This document shows, in pieces, positions 7,719 to 16,610 of a DNA stretch of 64,000 nt. Location: contig NZ_CYUD01000003.1 in the NCBI RefSeq assembly GCF_001458295.1, positions 329,994 through 393,993 on the forward strand, written 5' to 3'. Position 1 is the first letter of the stretch. Every line of letters starts with the position of its first letter. Position numbers and translations under genes: made by a program. Below the pieces are notes generated by a model. It was given only the letters and a program-made list of their open reading frames with translations, was not told the DNA's origin and did no database searches. This DNA is from Ruegeria denitrificans (lineage in GTDB: Bacteria; Pseudomonadota; Alphaproteobacteria; Rhodobacterales; Rhodobacteraceae).

Positions 7719-10153
7719 TGCTGCGGCAGGTTCGCCTGTTTCTAGCGTTCCTTCTGGTTTGTTTTGCCATGCTGGGCGGCCCCGTTGCTGCCCAGTTGAC
7801 TGATCGACAAAGCGAATACTACCAGAACTGGCTTGAGACCGCGGACCGCGCCGAAGCTGACATCGAATCTAATCGCACGTCGAACGCGGCGCTGGAGAAC
7901 CTTCGGGCGGAAATCCACAACTATCGTGAGGATTTCAACAAGGCACGCGGCGCCAATACGGACCGTATTCAGACGCTGGATGCGCAGATCAAGGCATTGG
8001 GGCCGGCACCCGAAGGGGACGCAACCGAACCTGAAGAGATTGCCAGACTTCGCGAGCATCTGGAAAACCAGTTGACCAGCTTGCAGGTGCCGCAAATCAT
8101 CTCGGAAGAGGCGTTCAGCCGCGCCAACGGGCTGATCAGCGAGATTGACAGCCTGTTGCGCGAACGACAGACAAAAGAGCTGCTTGAACGCGGTGTATCC
8201 CCGCTCAACCCCGTCTATTGGGGCCCAGCCTGGGTTGATATTGTCGAGGCCGTGCGCGGTCTGATCAATGAATCTGTGCTGAACCTGAAAACCAACATCG
8301 TGCAGGACCATTTGAAAGAGCGCGGATTGGGTATTTTCTTCCTGACCGTCGCGGCTGGGGTTTTGTTGTATTACGGGCGCTACTGGTCCGAAGCGGCAGG
8401 CGAGTATCTGCGGCAATTGGGCGGCCGGGGCAGTGGGGTTTGGACGTTTCTGGTTTCGCTGCTGCGGATTCTTCTACCGTGGCTGGGCGTTTGGTTGCTG
8501 GTTCAAGCGATTGTCATGACCGGTCTGCCGGGGCTGCGCGGAACACTTTTGATCCAAAATGTTCCTTACTGGGCTGCGCTTATCTTCTATTATGACTGGA
8601 TCGGACGTCAGGTTCACGTCGCGCAGGCGGCACAGAACTTTAATCGTCTGTCCCGCAAAAGCGTTACGCAGCTGCGGGTCTATCTGGATATTCTGGCGGT
8701 CTTCCTGATCGTATACGAGTTCGGGCTGCTGTTCGATCAGATCGAAAATATTTCGGATGCGACCCGGGCTGTGATTAGCTTTCCGGTGGTGGTGGGAACG
8801 GCGCTTGTTCTTTTGCGTATCCGCCGCATTCAGGCCGTTAAACCAGACGCCGAAGATGGGCAATCAAGTGAAACGCCGCGCAGTTCGGGCCTGACCCAGA
8901 TCATGGATTTCCTGCGTAAAGCGGTGTTCCTGTTGGGAATTGCGAGCCCGATCTTGGCTGCCGTCGGGTATACCAATGCGGCTGAAGGGATTGTATTCCC
9001 GGCTGTGAAGACGCTGGTTTTGTTTGCGGCTCTGACCATTTTTCATCGCTTTATCACTTCGGTTTACGGCTGGCTCAGCGGACAGGGTGAAGCAGCGCGG
9101 GATTCGCTGTTCTCGGTTCTGGCCGGGTTTGTCATCGCCATCCTGACTTTGCCGGTTCTGGCGCTGTATTGGGGTGCGAGGCAGACTGACCTGCTTGAGG
9201 TCTGGTCGCGCCTGTTGCTGGGGTTCGATATTGGCGGGGTTACAATCTCGCCCAGCAATTTCTTTACTTTCGTAATTGTGTTTGTCGTCGGCTACGGCCT
9301 GACCCGGCTTTTGCAAAGCGGGCTACGGAATTCGCTGCTGCCTAAGACCAGTATTGATCCGGGCGGTCAGAATGCGATTACGGCGGGCACCGGTTACGTT
9401 GGGATTTTTCTGGCAGCGCTGGTGGCCATTATGCTGGCCGGGTTCGATCTGTCCTCGCTGGCCATTGTCGCCGGTGCGCTGTCCGTTGGTATCGGGTTTG
9501 GTTTGCAGACCATCGTTTCGAACTTCGTCTCGGGCATTATCCTGCTGGTCGAGCGCCCGATCTCAAAGGGTGACTGGATCGATGTGAACGGGATGATGGG
9601 CTATGTGCGCGATATTTCGGTGCGGTCCACCCGGATTGAAACATTTGATCGGACCGACGTGATTGTCCCCAATTCGGACCTGATCAGCGGCGTGGTGACG
9701 AACTATACGCGCGGCAATACAATTGGACGGGTCATCGTGCCGGTAGGGGTGGCCTATGGCACCGATACCCGCATTGTTGAGAAGATTTTGGGAGAGATCG
9801 CCAATTCACATCCCATGGTTCTAGCGCACCCGGCGCCCAGCGTGGTGTTCCAGGGATTTGGTGCGGATTCGCTGGATTTCGAAATTCGCGCCATTCTGCG
9901 CGATGTGAACTGGGTGCTGTCGGTGAAATCCGATATGAACCACGAAATCAACCGCCGTTTTGTCGAAGAAGGCATCGAAATTCCGTTTGCTCAGCGTGAC
10001 GTCTGGCTGCGTAACCCGGAAACATTGCATGGGCAGGGGGCCGCGCAAAACCAAAAGCCAAGGGCTGAGGATGCGCCGCCGGAACCATCGACCTCCAAAC
10101 CTGTGGACATGACCGAGGCTGACCTGACGGACGGGGATGGGGACGAGTTATAG
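7715..10153 (+). CDS. Large MscS-type mechanosensitive channel with DUF3772-like periplasmic domain
   Basis: 812 residues. A signal peptide (hydrophobic stretch ending GPVAAQ near residue 26) is followed by a coiled-coil-rich periplasmic domain (about 30-190, DUF3772-like), then roughly ten membrane spans. The MscS core near residues 560-720 shows GLQTIVSNFVSGIILLVERP followed by GDWIDVNG, the classic pore-lining helix and beta domain. The C-terminal tail after 770 is acidic and disordered. It presumably releases solutes during osmotic downshock. The start ATG 7715 overlaps the cysK stop; ATG 7718 is equally possible. The gene ends 90 bases before the tRNA. Confidence 0.88.
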   Translation: MMLRQVRLFLAFLLVCFAMLGGPVAAQLTDRQSEYYQNWLETADRAEADIESNRTSNAALENLRAEIHNYREDFNKARGANTDRIQTLDAQIKALGPAPEGDATEPEEIARLREHLENQLTSLQVPQIISEEAFSRANGLISEIDSLLRERQTKELLERGVSPLNPVYWGPAWVDIVEAVRGLINESVLNLKTNIVQDHLKERGLGIFFLTVAAGVLLYYGRYWSEAAGEYLRQLGGRGSGVWTFLVSLLRILLPWLGVWLLVQAIVMTGLPGLRGTLLIQNVPYWAALIFYYDWIGRQVHVAQAAQNFNRLSRKSVTQLRVYLDILAVFLIVYEFGLLFDQIENISDATRAVISFPVVVGTALVLLRIRRIQAVKPDAEDGQSSETPRSSGLTQIMDFLRKAVFLLGIASPILAAVGYTNAAEGIVFPAVKTLVLFAALTIFHRFITSVYGWLSGQGEAARDSLFSVLAGFVIAILTLPVLALYWGARQTDLLEVWSRLLLGFDIGGVTISPSNFFTFVIVFVVGYGLTRLLQSGLRNSLLPKTSIDPGGQNAITAGTGYVGIFLAALVAIMLAGFDLSSLAIVAGALSVGIGFGLQTIVSNFVSGIILLVERPISKGDWIDVNGMMGYVRDISVRSTRIETFDRTDVIVPNSDLISGVVTNYTRGNTIGRVIVPVGVAYGTDTRIVEKILGEIANSHPMVLAHPAPSVVFQGFGADSLDFEIRAILRDVNWVLSVKSDMNHEINRRFVEEGIEIPFAQRDVWLRNPETLHGQGAAQNQKPRAEDAPPEPSTSKPVDMTEADLTDGDGDEL

Positions 10154-10243
10154 CAGGGGGTTTGGCGGAACAGCGGAACGTTGATTTTTCGCTTTAATCG
10201 CCCCTTGCAAATCCCCCGGCGATAGTCCAAATATCGCCCGCAC

Positions 10244-10333
10244 GGAGAGGTGGCCGAGTGGTCGAAGGCGCACGCCTGGAAAGTGTGTAGGCGGGAAACC
10301 GTCTCCAGGGTTCGAATCCCTGTCTCTCCGCCA
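10244..10333 (+). tRNA. tRNA-Ser (anticodon GGA)
   Basis: A 90-base cloverleaf. The acceptor stem is GGAGAGG pairing with TCTCTCC, then discriminator G and an encoded CCA (10331-10333). The anticodon stem CACGC (10271-10275) pairs with GTGTG around loop CTGGAAA, with GGA at 10278-10280. A long variable arm is typical of serine tRNA, and GGTTCGAATCC forms the T arm. It reads UCC/UCU codons. The accessory block from 10.4 to 20 kb starts immediately downstream, but no integrase or repeated tRNA end was seen. Confidence 0.97.
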
Positions 10334-10394
10334 CCTACACCTGGTTTTCAAGTTGTTGCTCGTCATTGTGTGATGAACGCGCGTACTTGATTTG

Positions 10395-11837
10395 ATGTTG
10401 CGGTCTGTCACTATGGCACCCGCAATGACTTCTATTCGAAATAACACCAATTTGCTTTCCGACACAGGTGACGCCGATTGTGCAGAGATCGTCGAGTCTC
10501 TGTCGGAAAAGAACGCAACATACCTTAGGCGGCGCAGGCTGTTGGATGGGCCGGACGCGCATGCAAAAGACTTGGTGATTGAATGCGCCCAAACAATACG
10601 GGAAGAATGTGATCAAGATCTGATAGATCAGTTTGTTGATCAGGTTGCGAAAAACGCGACAGAATATGAAATCCTCACTGTGCTGGTCGTGGCGTGGTTG
10701 GAATTGCAGCAGGAACGTTGGCTGGCCACAGAAATTCTTGGGCGCGAAGTCGTCAGCCGCGATCATCATGACCTGATGGCACAGCGCCTTATTGATGCTG
10801 CCCGTGAAAAGTCGAAGGATTTTGAAACCGACGCTGACCGTTGGCTTAAGACGCGTATTTGTGATGCTCCGTTTCGTGAAATGGAAACGCGCGTGAATGG
10901 TGAAGTCCATTTTTGCTGCTCGGCTTGGCAACCCGCACCAATTGGCCGTCTGGAATCCGAAGGTCGGGACGGGTTCTGGAATTCCGAACGTGCCCGCGAA
11001 ATCAGACGGTCGGTCCGTGATGGAGATTTTTCGCATTGCAGCCGTTGGCATTGCCCGCAAATCGCTGGCCGCAGGCTTCCGGTCCGTAATTCGGATACGC
11101 AAGACAAAGAGCTTCGGTTGGAGAAGGGGCCTGAACGGGTCATCCTGTCCCACGACCGGTCTTGCAATATCTCTTGCCCCAGTTGTCGTACAAAGCTGAT
11201 CAACCTGCCGCACAAAGAAACAGAGCGTTTGAACACTCTTTTTGAGGATCATCTGCTGCCATTGGTCGGTAATGCAAAAAAGATCAAGGTTACCGGGTCG
11301 GGGGATCCTTTTGGCAGTAGGCATTTTCGTCATATCCTTGGGCGACTGACGGATACAGGGACACCCGGCCGTCGCATTCAGCTTCACACCAACGGATTGT
11401 TGGCCAATGAACGGGCCTGGGACGATCTGGGCCTTTGGGATCAAATTGCTTCGGTTTGGGTTTCGATAGATGCGGCGCAAGCGGATACTTACAGCGTGCT
11501 GCGTCGCGGTGGCGATTTTGCGACCCTGCGAAAAAACCTGCGGTTTCTGGGTGATCTGAATGCGCGAGGTGAGATTGATACGCTGCGTTTTGACTTTGTG
11601 GTACAGGCGTCCAACTTCAGAGAGATGCTCGCATTCGTAGATCTTGCCCAAGAAATGAATGCCAATGGCGTATATTTTCTACGGCTGCGTAATTGGGGGC
11701 ATGTCACGCCACAAGAATTCAAAACGCAGGATGTATGTTCTTCCGATCACCCCGAACATTCAGACCTGTTGGCAATACTGTCGGACGAACGCATGGCTTG
11801 GGATGGCGTAGACTTGGGCAGTCTGAACTCGATCTGA
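10395..11837 (+). CDS. Radical SAM protein with an N-terminal SPASM-like cysteine domain
   Basis: About 480 residues. A helical N-terminal part (1-150) is followed by a SPASM-like cysteine cluster (about 156-222: CDAPF, HFCCSAW, WNSERAREIRRS, HCSRWHCP). Next comes the radical SAM core, whose CxxxCxxC iron-sulfur loop is CNISCPSC (about residues 257-264), and then TGSGDPFGSRHFRHIL and VSIDAAQADTY. In most SPASM enzymes the auxiliary cluster follows the core; here it precedes it. Function is unknown; relatives occur near cell-surface polysaccharide genes. No strong ribosome binding site fixes the start: ATG 10395, 10413 and 10425 are all possible. Convergent with the next radical SAM gene, 19 bases apart. 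Confidence 0.8.
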   Translation: MLRSVTMAPAMTSIRNNTNLLSDTGDADCAEIVESLSEKNATYLRRRRLLDGPDAHAKDLVIECAQTIREECDQDLIDQFVDQVAKNATEYEILTVLVVAWLELQQERWLATEILGREVVSRDHHDLMAQRLIDAAREKSKDFETDADRWLKTRICDAPFREMETRVNGEVHFCCSAWQPAPIGRLESEGRDGFWNSERAREIRRSVRDGDFSHCSRWHCPQIAGRRLPVRNSDTQDKELRLEKGPERVILSHDRSCNISCPSCRTKLINLPHKETERLNTLFEDHLLPLVGNAKKIKVTGSGDPFGSRHFRHILGRLTDTGTPGRRIQLHTNGLLANERAWDDLGLWDQIASVWVSIDAAQADTYSVLRRGGDFATLRKNLRFLGDLNARGEIDTLRFDFVVQASNFREMLAFVDLAQEMNANGVYFLRLRNWGHVTPQEFKTQDVCSSDHPEHSDLLAILSDERMAWDGVDLGSLNSI

Positions 11838-11856
11838 GCGTCACAGAGCGCTGCAC

Positions 11857-12816
11857 TTACCTCTCTTTGCGGATTAGGATGTCGGCTAGGCATGAGCATG
11901 CATCTTTCGTGCACCGAATTGGATCACGGGGCAGGACCAGGTCCTCGCCCAGATACCCAAGCCTGCCGCCAACGCAGCAAACGCCCCGGTAGACTTCACC
12001 ATTTCCTCGGATCCGCAGGGACTCGAGGCCAACGTTACACTTATACCCACGCCATCGGTTCAAATCTCTGAGAAGAAATTCATTTGGGCGAAGCGTTTCA
12101 GTACGGCCTGACCGCGTGGTGGCGCGCATGAGCGAGCGGGGCTGTTCCCCGATCGGAGCCCTATCGGAGGGCAAGCCGTTAGTAAGAACCTGCATCTGCT
12201 CCTTTGTGTAATCGTACAGCTGAGCTCCGAAATCCCTTCGTAAAGGTTTCAGGGAAATCGACGCCGCTGGCAGGGCTGCGCGTAACTTTCGAGCATCTTC
12301 AAGCGTCTGGTCAAAGTGATCCGGATGCATCGTGACGTTGATATGCACGGTAATGTGGTCGACCATCATGCCCGCAACGCGGATAAAATGGTCCAGGTCA
12401 GCGAATTCGGCGTGGTATGTCAGAATAACACTGTTGAGGCATTTATTGATCTTTTCCCAAAATCGAACTGTTCGCGATGCGTTGCTGATGAGGCTGATCT
12501 TAAAACCTTTCGCTGATGCCTGATGCAGCAAATCAACGATCTGCGGATGCATGGTGGGTTCGCCACCTGTCAACTGAAGCCAGACAATCCTGTCCATTTC
12601 ATCCACATAGTGTCTTCTTAGTTGACGATATAGATGAAGAACGTCGTTGGGTTTCTGCCACTTAAGTGAACCGTCATGCAAATTTTTCGGACAATAGCTG
12701 CACGCATAGCTGCAGGAATTCCCTAGCGTCCAATCCACCACGACCATTTTTCCGCATAGCGGATCAGGGTGATCTATCAGAGTAAACCTGTTTGAGGCGT
12801 TTTGGATATATGCCAT
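11857..12816 (-). CDS. Radical SAM protein with C-terminal SPASM-like cluster
   Basis: 319 residues. The iron-sulfur loop CSYACSYC lies near residue 35, followed by WLQLTGGEPTMHPQIVDLL, the GGEP motif of the SAM-binding site, and SLISNASRT. The C-terminal part has a cysteine set (CNVGLES, GVCCVGG, RCTKDACSC) that fits an auxiliary iron-sulfur cluster of the SPASM/twitch type. The substrate is unknown. The gene converges with the radical SAM gene at 10395-11837, and both may serve the same modification pathway as the glycosyltransferases further right. ATG 12816 has no clear ribosome binding site. A 346-base AT-rich gap lies upstream of it. Confidence 0.8.
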   Translation of the reverse strand: MAYIQNASNRFTLIDHPDPLCGKMVVVDWTLGNSCSYACSYCPKNLHDGSLKWQKPNDVLHLYRQLRRHYVDEMDRIVWLQLTGGEPTMHPQIVDLLHQASAKGFKISLISNASRTVRFWEKINKCLNSVILTYHAEFADLDHFIRVAGMMVDHITVHINVTMHPDHFDQTLEDARKLRAALPAASISLKPLRRDFGAQLYDYTKEQMQVLTNGLPSDRAPIGEQPRSLMRATTRSGRTETLRPNEFLLRDLNRWRGYKCNVGLESLRIRGNGEVYRGVCCVGGRLGYLGEDLVLPRDPIRCTKDACSCLADILIRKER

Positions 12817-13162
12817 TTAATTACATGCGTTTAACTAGCATTCATCGAAAATTCGATCAGCGTGTTGTGGTGGTTTTTGCCAATATTCGCAGTCTAACTT
12901 GAAATTGGTGACGGACCAAAAACTATCAAAAACAGAGGGCCCGGGGTACTTCACCAGCGCAGGCGCAAGAACGCGAAGCCAAAGGCTAAGGGGTTTGCCG
13001 GGTCTGATACATGCGAATTGCAGTGTTGGCTGCCTTGTTTTCGCGAGGTCAATTTTTTATAGTTTAAAGATAATTTTTTAGAGATTTCGACGCTCAAGCG
13101 TTTTCGAATTGCCGGAATTACAACCGCTTAAGGCCTGTTTCGGCGGCCAGTCGGGGGAATTG
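12817..13162. other. AT-rich divergent intergenic region
   Basis: 346 bases between two divergent genes. The centre (about 13050-13085) is much richer in A and T than its surroundings, with runs of T followed by TATAGTTTAAAG, which would suit promoters or a regulator or nucleoid protein site. A 60-codon frame at 12899-13081 has no binding site or family signature and was not called. GGGGGAA at about 13153-13159 is the ribosome binding site of the rightward gene. Confidence 0.5.
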
Positions 13163-15133
13163 ATGTCAAAGGCTAACAGCCCAAGAACTCGACCTGAAGT
13201 TGCTAAGAAATCCTCCGATCAAACGGCGGATATATATGACTTTGTTCGCGCTCCTGAATGGCAGAAGGTGCTTGAAAAAGCACGTATTGAGCGAGAGAAA
13301 AACCTGTCGGCCCGGGCGCAGAAAAGCAAAGCGTCTCAAGACTCCAAGCCGGAACAGCGCAAAGCTAGCCAAACAACCACAAGTGAACGACCGCAAAGCA
13401 AGCAAATGACATGGTCTGCGCGGGTTGAAGAAGCACGGAATCAAAGAAATTCAGTGCTGGCCCGTCGCTCTGCCGAGTCGGCAGAAGCGCATTCGGGCAA
13501 GCCCAAAGAAGACCGGATCAATGTCTCTGGCGGAAATGCGGAGAAAACCTTTCAAGAGACAACGAAACAGCAAAGCTCGACACCCAGCCCTGAGCAGGCA
13601 AATTTTGAAAAGCCGGGGTCAAAGCAGGCAAAGCCGAAGCGCGGCGCTGAGGACCAGGGGGCAGGGGATGCGGTTTCGGTAAATGACGCTCTTGTCCGCA
13701 AGGACACGTCCCATGAGCAGCTGACTAAAGCAGAGTTGAGTTTAATTCTCTCGTCTGAGGAAGTAGACCATCGTCTGTCCAAAAAGCTTCTGCAACAGTT
13801 GGAAGACCAGCAAAGCAGACGTCGCAGGGTCAGGTGGGGTTTGGTAGCCGTCGGATGCACCATCGGAGCGGTTGCTTCGTCTTCGGTTTTTCTGACGTTA
13901 ACCGGGTGGGATGCGCTGGGTTTGACTGAACGCTCGGCATCCGGGGAAACCGCAAGCACCGAAACAGAACAATTCGCTCAATCCGGGACATTTCAACCTG
14001 ACGTGTCGGGTGGTGCCGAAGGTGAGGCTGTTATTTCAGCCGATTTATTCGACGCGTCATCATGGCCAGCGTCCCCTGACACCGGGGGGGCGAATACGGA
14101 AGACCCGAGCAACATTGCTTCGCTCACGTCGTCTTTGTCAGAAGGCACCGATACGGCAGCGGCTATCGAACCGAGCGCTCGAGATCCGGCCCCCAACATT
14201 TTGTCTTATGTCCCAGCCCTTGAACCACCGCTACTGCCTGTGGGCGGAGCAGGGTATCTGCCGTTGAAAGAGGCGAACCCGAGTTTTCTACCCTATGAAG
14301 TCGTACCAGAGTTTTTTGCCGCATCCATCACCTTGGCGGATAGAGCAGGCGCAGATCTACCACCAACCGTGGTGTCCGTCGAACCAATCATTCCCCCACA
14401 GCGGGCCCCCAACGTTTTTGTTCAGCTTGCGGCGCTGCAATTTCCTACACCCCCGGCATCTGTAACAGCAAGCGGATCGCGACCAGGACATAGCCAGGAT
14501 TTTCAGTCAGACCGCCCTTTGGGGGCTGTTCTTAGTCAGGGTGCCTTGTCGGTCGTGGCATCTGATCCTGTGGTTCAGCTTGAAAACGCAGCGCTTAGTT
14601 TGCCAACCCCACGGCCACCTGTCGTCAACTTGGCGCCAAACCCTCCTGATTTGACCGAGCTTGCAGCGCTGCCAACCGAAGAAACCCCGGCGTTACCTAA
14701 GAATGACGTTAAGCCACTGGAACCGGCCATTGTTGAGGGGGGGACGGAATACAGGTTGTTTGCACCGAACAACATTCCAAATGATGCCGTGAATACTGTT
14801 GTGACCGGGTTAACAACAACGGGTCATGAACTGGGCGCAACGGCCCGCGTGCCTTACAAAGTGACGCGAACCAATGTCCGTTACTATCATAGACAGGATG
14901 CCGCTAAAGCTGCTGCTCTGGCAAAAGATGCGGGCGCTTTGTTGCGGGATTTCACCGGTGCGAGTTCCAAGACACCTAACGGCGTGATCGAATTGTATCT
15001 GGCCGGAGAAGGCTTTGGTCGGGCCTCTGTTCCGCGAACGGCCAAAAAAAGTCGCCGAAATACGGCTCCGAGCAACTCGGTTGACCAGCTTAGAAGTCAG
15101 GTTTTGAAAAAACTCAGGACAACAACCAACTGA
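13163..15133 (+). CDS. Unknown one-pass membrane protein, charged N-terminus and long periplasmic region
   Basis: 656 residues of no family I recognise. Residues 1-225 are rich in Lys, Arg, Glu, Gln and Ser and likely disordered and cytoplasmic, with two similar repeats around a WQKVLEKARIEREKNL-like and WSARVEEARNQRNSVL-like motif. A basic RRRRVR stretch precedes a single membrane helix (about 226-250). A long Pro/Ala/Ser/Thr-rich periplasmic segment follows, and the last 110 residues form a compact domain with VPYKVTRTNVRYYHRQDA, similar in feel to LytR C-terminal or SPOR-like cell envelope domains. ATG 13163 has GGGGGAA upstream. The topology resembles polysaccharide or envelope assembly factors, but no function can be assigned. 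Confidence 0.7.
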   Translation: MSKANSPRTRPEVAKKSSDQTADIYDFVRAPEWQKVLEKARIEREKNLSARAQKSKASQDSKPEQRKASQTTTSERPQSKQMTWSARVEEARNQRNSVLARRSAESAEAHSGKPKEDRINVSGGNAEKTFQETTKQQSSTPSPEQANFEKPGSKQAKPKRGAEDQGAGDAVSVNDALVRKDTSHEQLTKAELSLILSSEEVDHRLSKKLLQQLEDQQSRRRRVRWGLVAVGCTIGAVASSSVFLTLTGWDALGLTERSASGETASTETEQFAQSGTFQPDVSGGAEGEAVISADLFDASSWPASPDTGGANTEDPSNIASLTSSLSEGTDTAAAIEPSARDPAPNILSYVPALEPPLLPVGGAGYLPLKEANPSFLPYEVVPEFFAASITLADRAGADLPPTVVSVEPIIPPQRAPNVFVQLAALQFPTPPASVTASGSRPGHSQDFQSDRPLGAVLSQGALSVVASDPVVQLENAALSLPTPRPPVVNLAPNPPDLTELAALPTEETPALPKNDVKPLEPAIVEGGTEYRLFAPNNIPNDAVNTVVTGLTTTGHELGATARVPYKVTRTNVRYYHRQDAAKAAALAKDAGALLRDFTGASSKTPNGVIELYLAGEGFGRASVPRTAKKSRRNTAPSNSVDQLRSQVLKKLRTTTN

Positions 15134-15213
15134 ATATGCTCTTTAGGATGTGAATACAAAGGACCGAAATGATTTGTGAGTTTAAATGTAACAAGTATCG
15201 ACGGGTTTAATTT

Positions 15214-15522
15214 ATGGCTGACAGCAAACTCATCGGCATAGTAACTGCGCTACTTTTTCTAGCGTCAACACAGCATGCGCGCGCCGAAATTTCGCTTGAG
15301 CACTTGCTGACCATTGATCAACTTTTGTCAACCAACGATACACAGGCGTTGCAGTCGTATCTTGAGCGAAACCCGGAACTTTTGACGGGTGACGATGAGT
15401 TGTCTGCAGAGCTGCGAAATTTCTATAATGCCGCGACCACCGGCAATCTGAATTTTGGCTATACCGCTGGTCCCGTAGGTGCCGCGGGCACAGAAGCAAC
15501 CGAAAACGAACTGCTGCATTAA
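15214..15522 (+). CDS. Small secreted protein of unknown function
   Basis: 102 residues. A signal peptide is clear: charged start, hydrophobic IGIVTALLFLAS, and cleavage after HARA near residue 24. The mature part of about 78 residues is helical and acidic (LLTIDQLLSTNDTQALQSY, then a Gly/Ala/Thr-rich tail) with no cysteine. It lies 80 bases after the large membrane protein gene and 5 bases before a glycosyltransferase gene, so probably in one operon with them. The start ATG 15214 has a weak ribosome binding site. It could be a periplasmic partner of the membrane protein; no homologue is recognised. Confidence 0.6.
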   Translation: MADSKLIGIVTALLFLASTQHARAEISLEHLLTIDQLLSTNDTQALQSYLERNPELLTGDDELSAELRNFYNAATTGNLNFGYTAGPVGAAGTEATENELLH

Positions 15523-15527
15523 CGTCT

Positions 15528-16610
15528 ATGACAGTGTTCAATGCCATCACTTGCGCAGATATGCCAAAGATCGCTTATGTCATTGAACCTCGGTTCTCTG
15601 GTGGAACGTCTGCAGCGGTCGCGGCCGAACTTCGGGCGATCGCGGATTTCGGGCAATTGGAGGTACATGCAGTAACGTCGCGGACATTCGGTGAAAACCG
15701 GCATATCGCACCGGTTCTACGGCGGGCGTTGGATGACTTGCACATACCGCTGATTTGGGACGCGCCGCGCGTCTGTGCGGATTTTGTGATCCTGCACAAT
15801 CCGTCCTTTCTAAAATTTAATGACGTGTTGAGTACCAAGATATTTGCCCAGGACCTGATTGTGGTAACACATGAGAATTTTCTGCGTCCGGGTGGTGAAG
15901 AGGGATTCGACGTTACCGCCTGTCTGAACCAGATTGAGGCGTCTTCCCTTGCGCTCAGGCGAACTCTGGCACCGATTTCCCCGTATAACCGAAGGACCGT
16001 GACGGATTGGCTGTCCAGTACGCGCGTCGCCCGGCAATGGCGGGTTTTTGATCAGGATTGGTTCAACATTTGCCAAACGGAAGTAGAGCCTCCTTGTGAA
16101 AGCCCACGGGATCGCCGGGGGCGGCATTCGCGACCGGGGTTCGAGAAGTTTCCGTCGATGTCCGATCTCGACAGATGTTTTCCCAAGAGTTCTGAAAGCA
16201 ATGTTATTCTGGGGGCGGACGCGCTGCTGAGCGCCGGTGTTCTTCGTGCCCATTGGACCCTGTTGCCCTTTGACGCCATCAACGTGGATGAGTTTTTTGG
16301 AATGATTGATTTTTACGTCTATTTCACGGCGCCGACCTGGCAAGAGAGTTTCGGACGCGTGGTGGCCGAGGCGCTTGCCGCTGGCAAAGTGGTTCTCACC
16401 AATCCCGCAACCGGGGCGACGTTTGGGGATGCGGTCCTCACCTGTGATCCGGGCGATGTGGATGGGATCATCTCAGATCTGGTCGCTGAACCACAGCGAT
16501 ACCATGAACAGGTTTCCAAATCCCAGGCAGTGCTGGATCGATATTCCGTAAAAAGTTTCAAGGCGATGCTGTCAAAGATTATGACCGTCGACAGCGGGGT
16601 TCTACGATGA
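15528..16610 (+). CDS. Glycosyltransferase, GT-B fold (group 1 type)
   Basis: 360 residues. The N-terminal half begins IAYVIEPRFSGGTSAAVAAE, the Gly-rich loop of GT-B enzymes. The C-terminal donor-binding half has YVYFTAPTWQESFGRVVAEALAAGKVV, the E-x7-E region typical of GT4 family enzymes. It would transfer a sugar from a nucleotide donor during surface polysaccharide assembly at the cytoplasmic side; donor and acceptor are unknown. Its stop overlaps the next start by the ATGA arrangement (16607-16610). ATG 15528 is used, though ATG 15561 (starting MPKIAYVI) is a plausible alternative, as neither has a strong binding site. Confidence 0.78.
   Translation: MTVFNAITCADMPKIAYVIEPRFSGGTSAAVAAELRAIADFGQLEVHAVTSRTFGENRHIAPVLRRALDDLHIPLIWDAPRVCADFVILHNPSFLKFNDVLSTKIFAQDLIVVTHENFLRPGGEEGFDVTACLNQIEASSLALRRTLAPISPYNRRTVTDWLSSTRVARQWRVFDQDWFNICQTEVEPPCESPRDRRGRHSRPGFEKFPSMSDLDRCFPKSSESNVILGADALLSAGVLRAHWTLLPFDAINVDEFFGMIDFYVYFTAPTWQESFGRVVAEALAAGKVVLTNPATGATFGDAVLTCDPGDVDGIISDLVAEPQRYHEQVSKSQAVLDRYSVKSFKAMLSKIMTVDSGVLR

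Noticed and set aside
10335..11651. A 438-codon open frame on the minus strand opposite the radical SAM gene
   Set aside because: It has no family motif and no binding site, while the plus strand shows clear CxxxCxxC and SPASM-like cysteines. Long antisense frames are common in GC-rich codon usage.
12899..13081. A 60-codon frame in the AT-rich gap
   Set aside because: No binding site, no recognisable features; composition suggests a promoter region.
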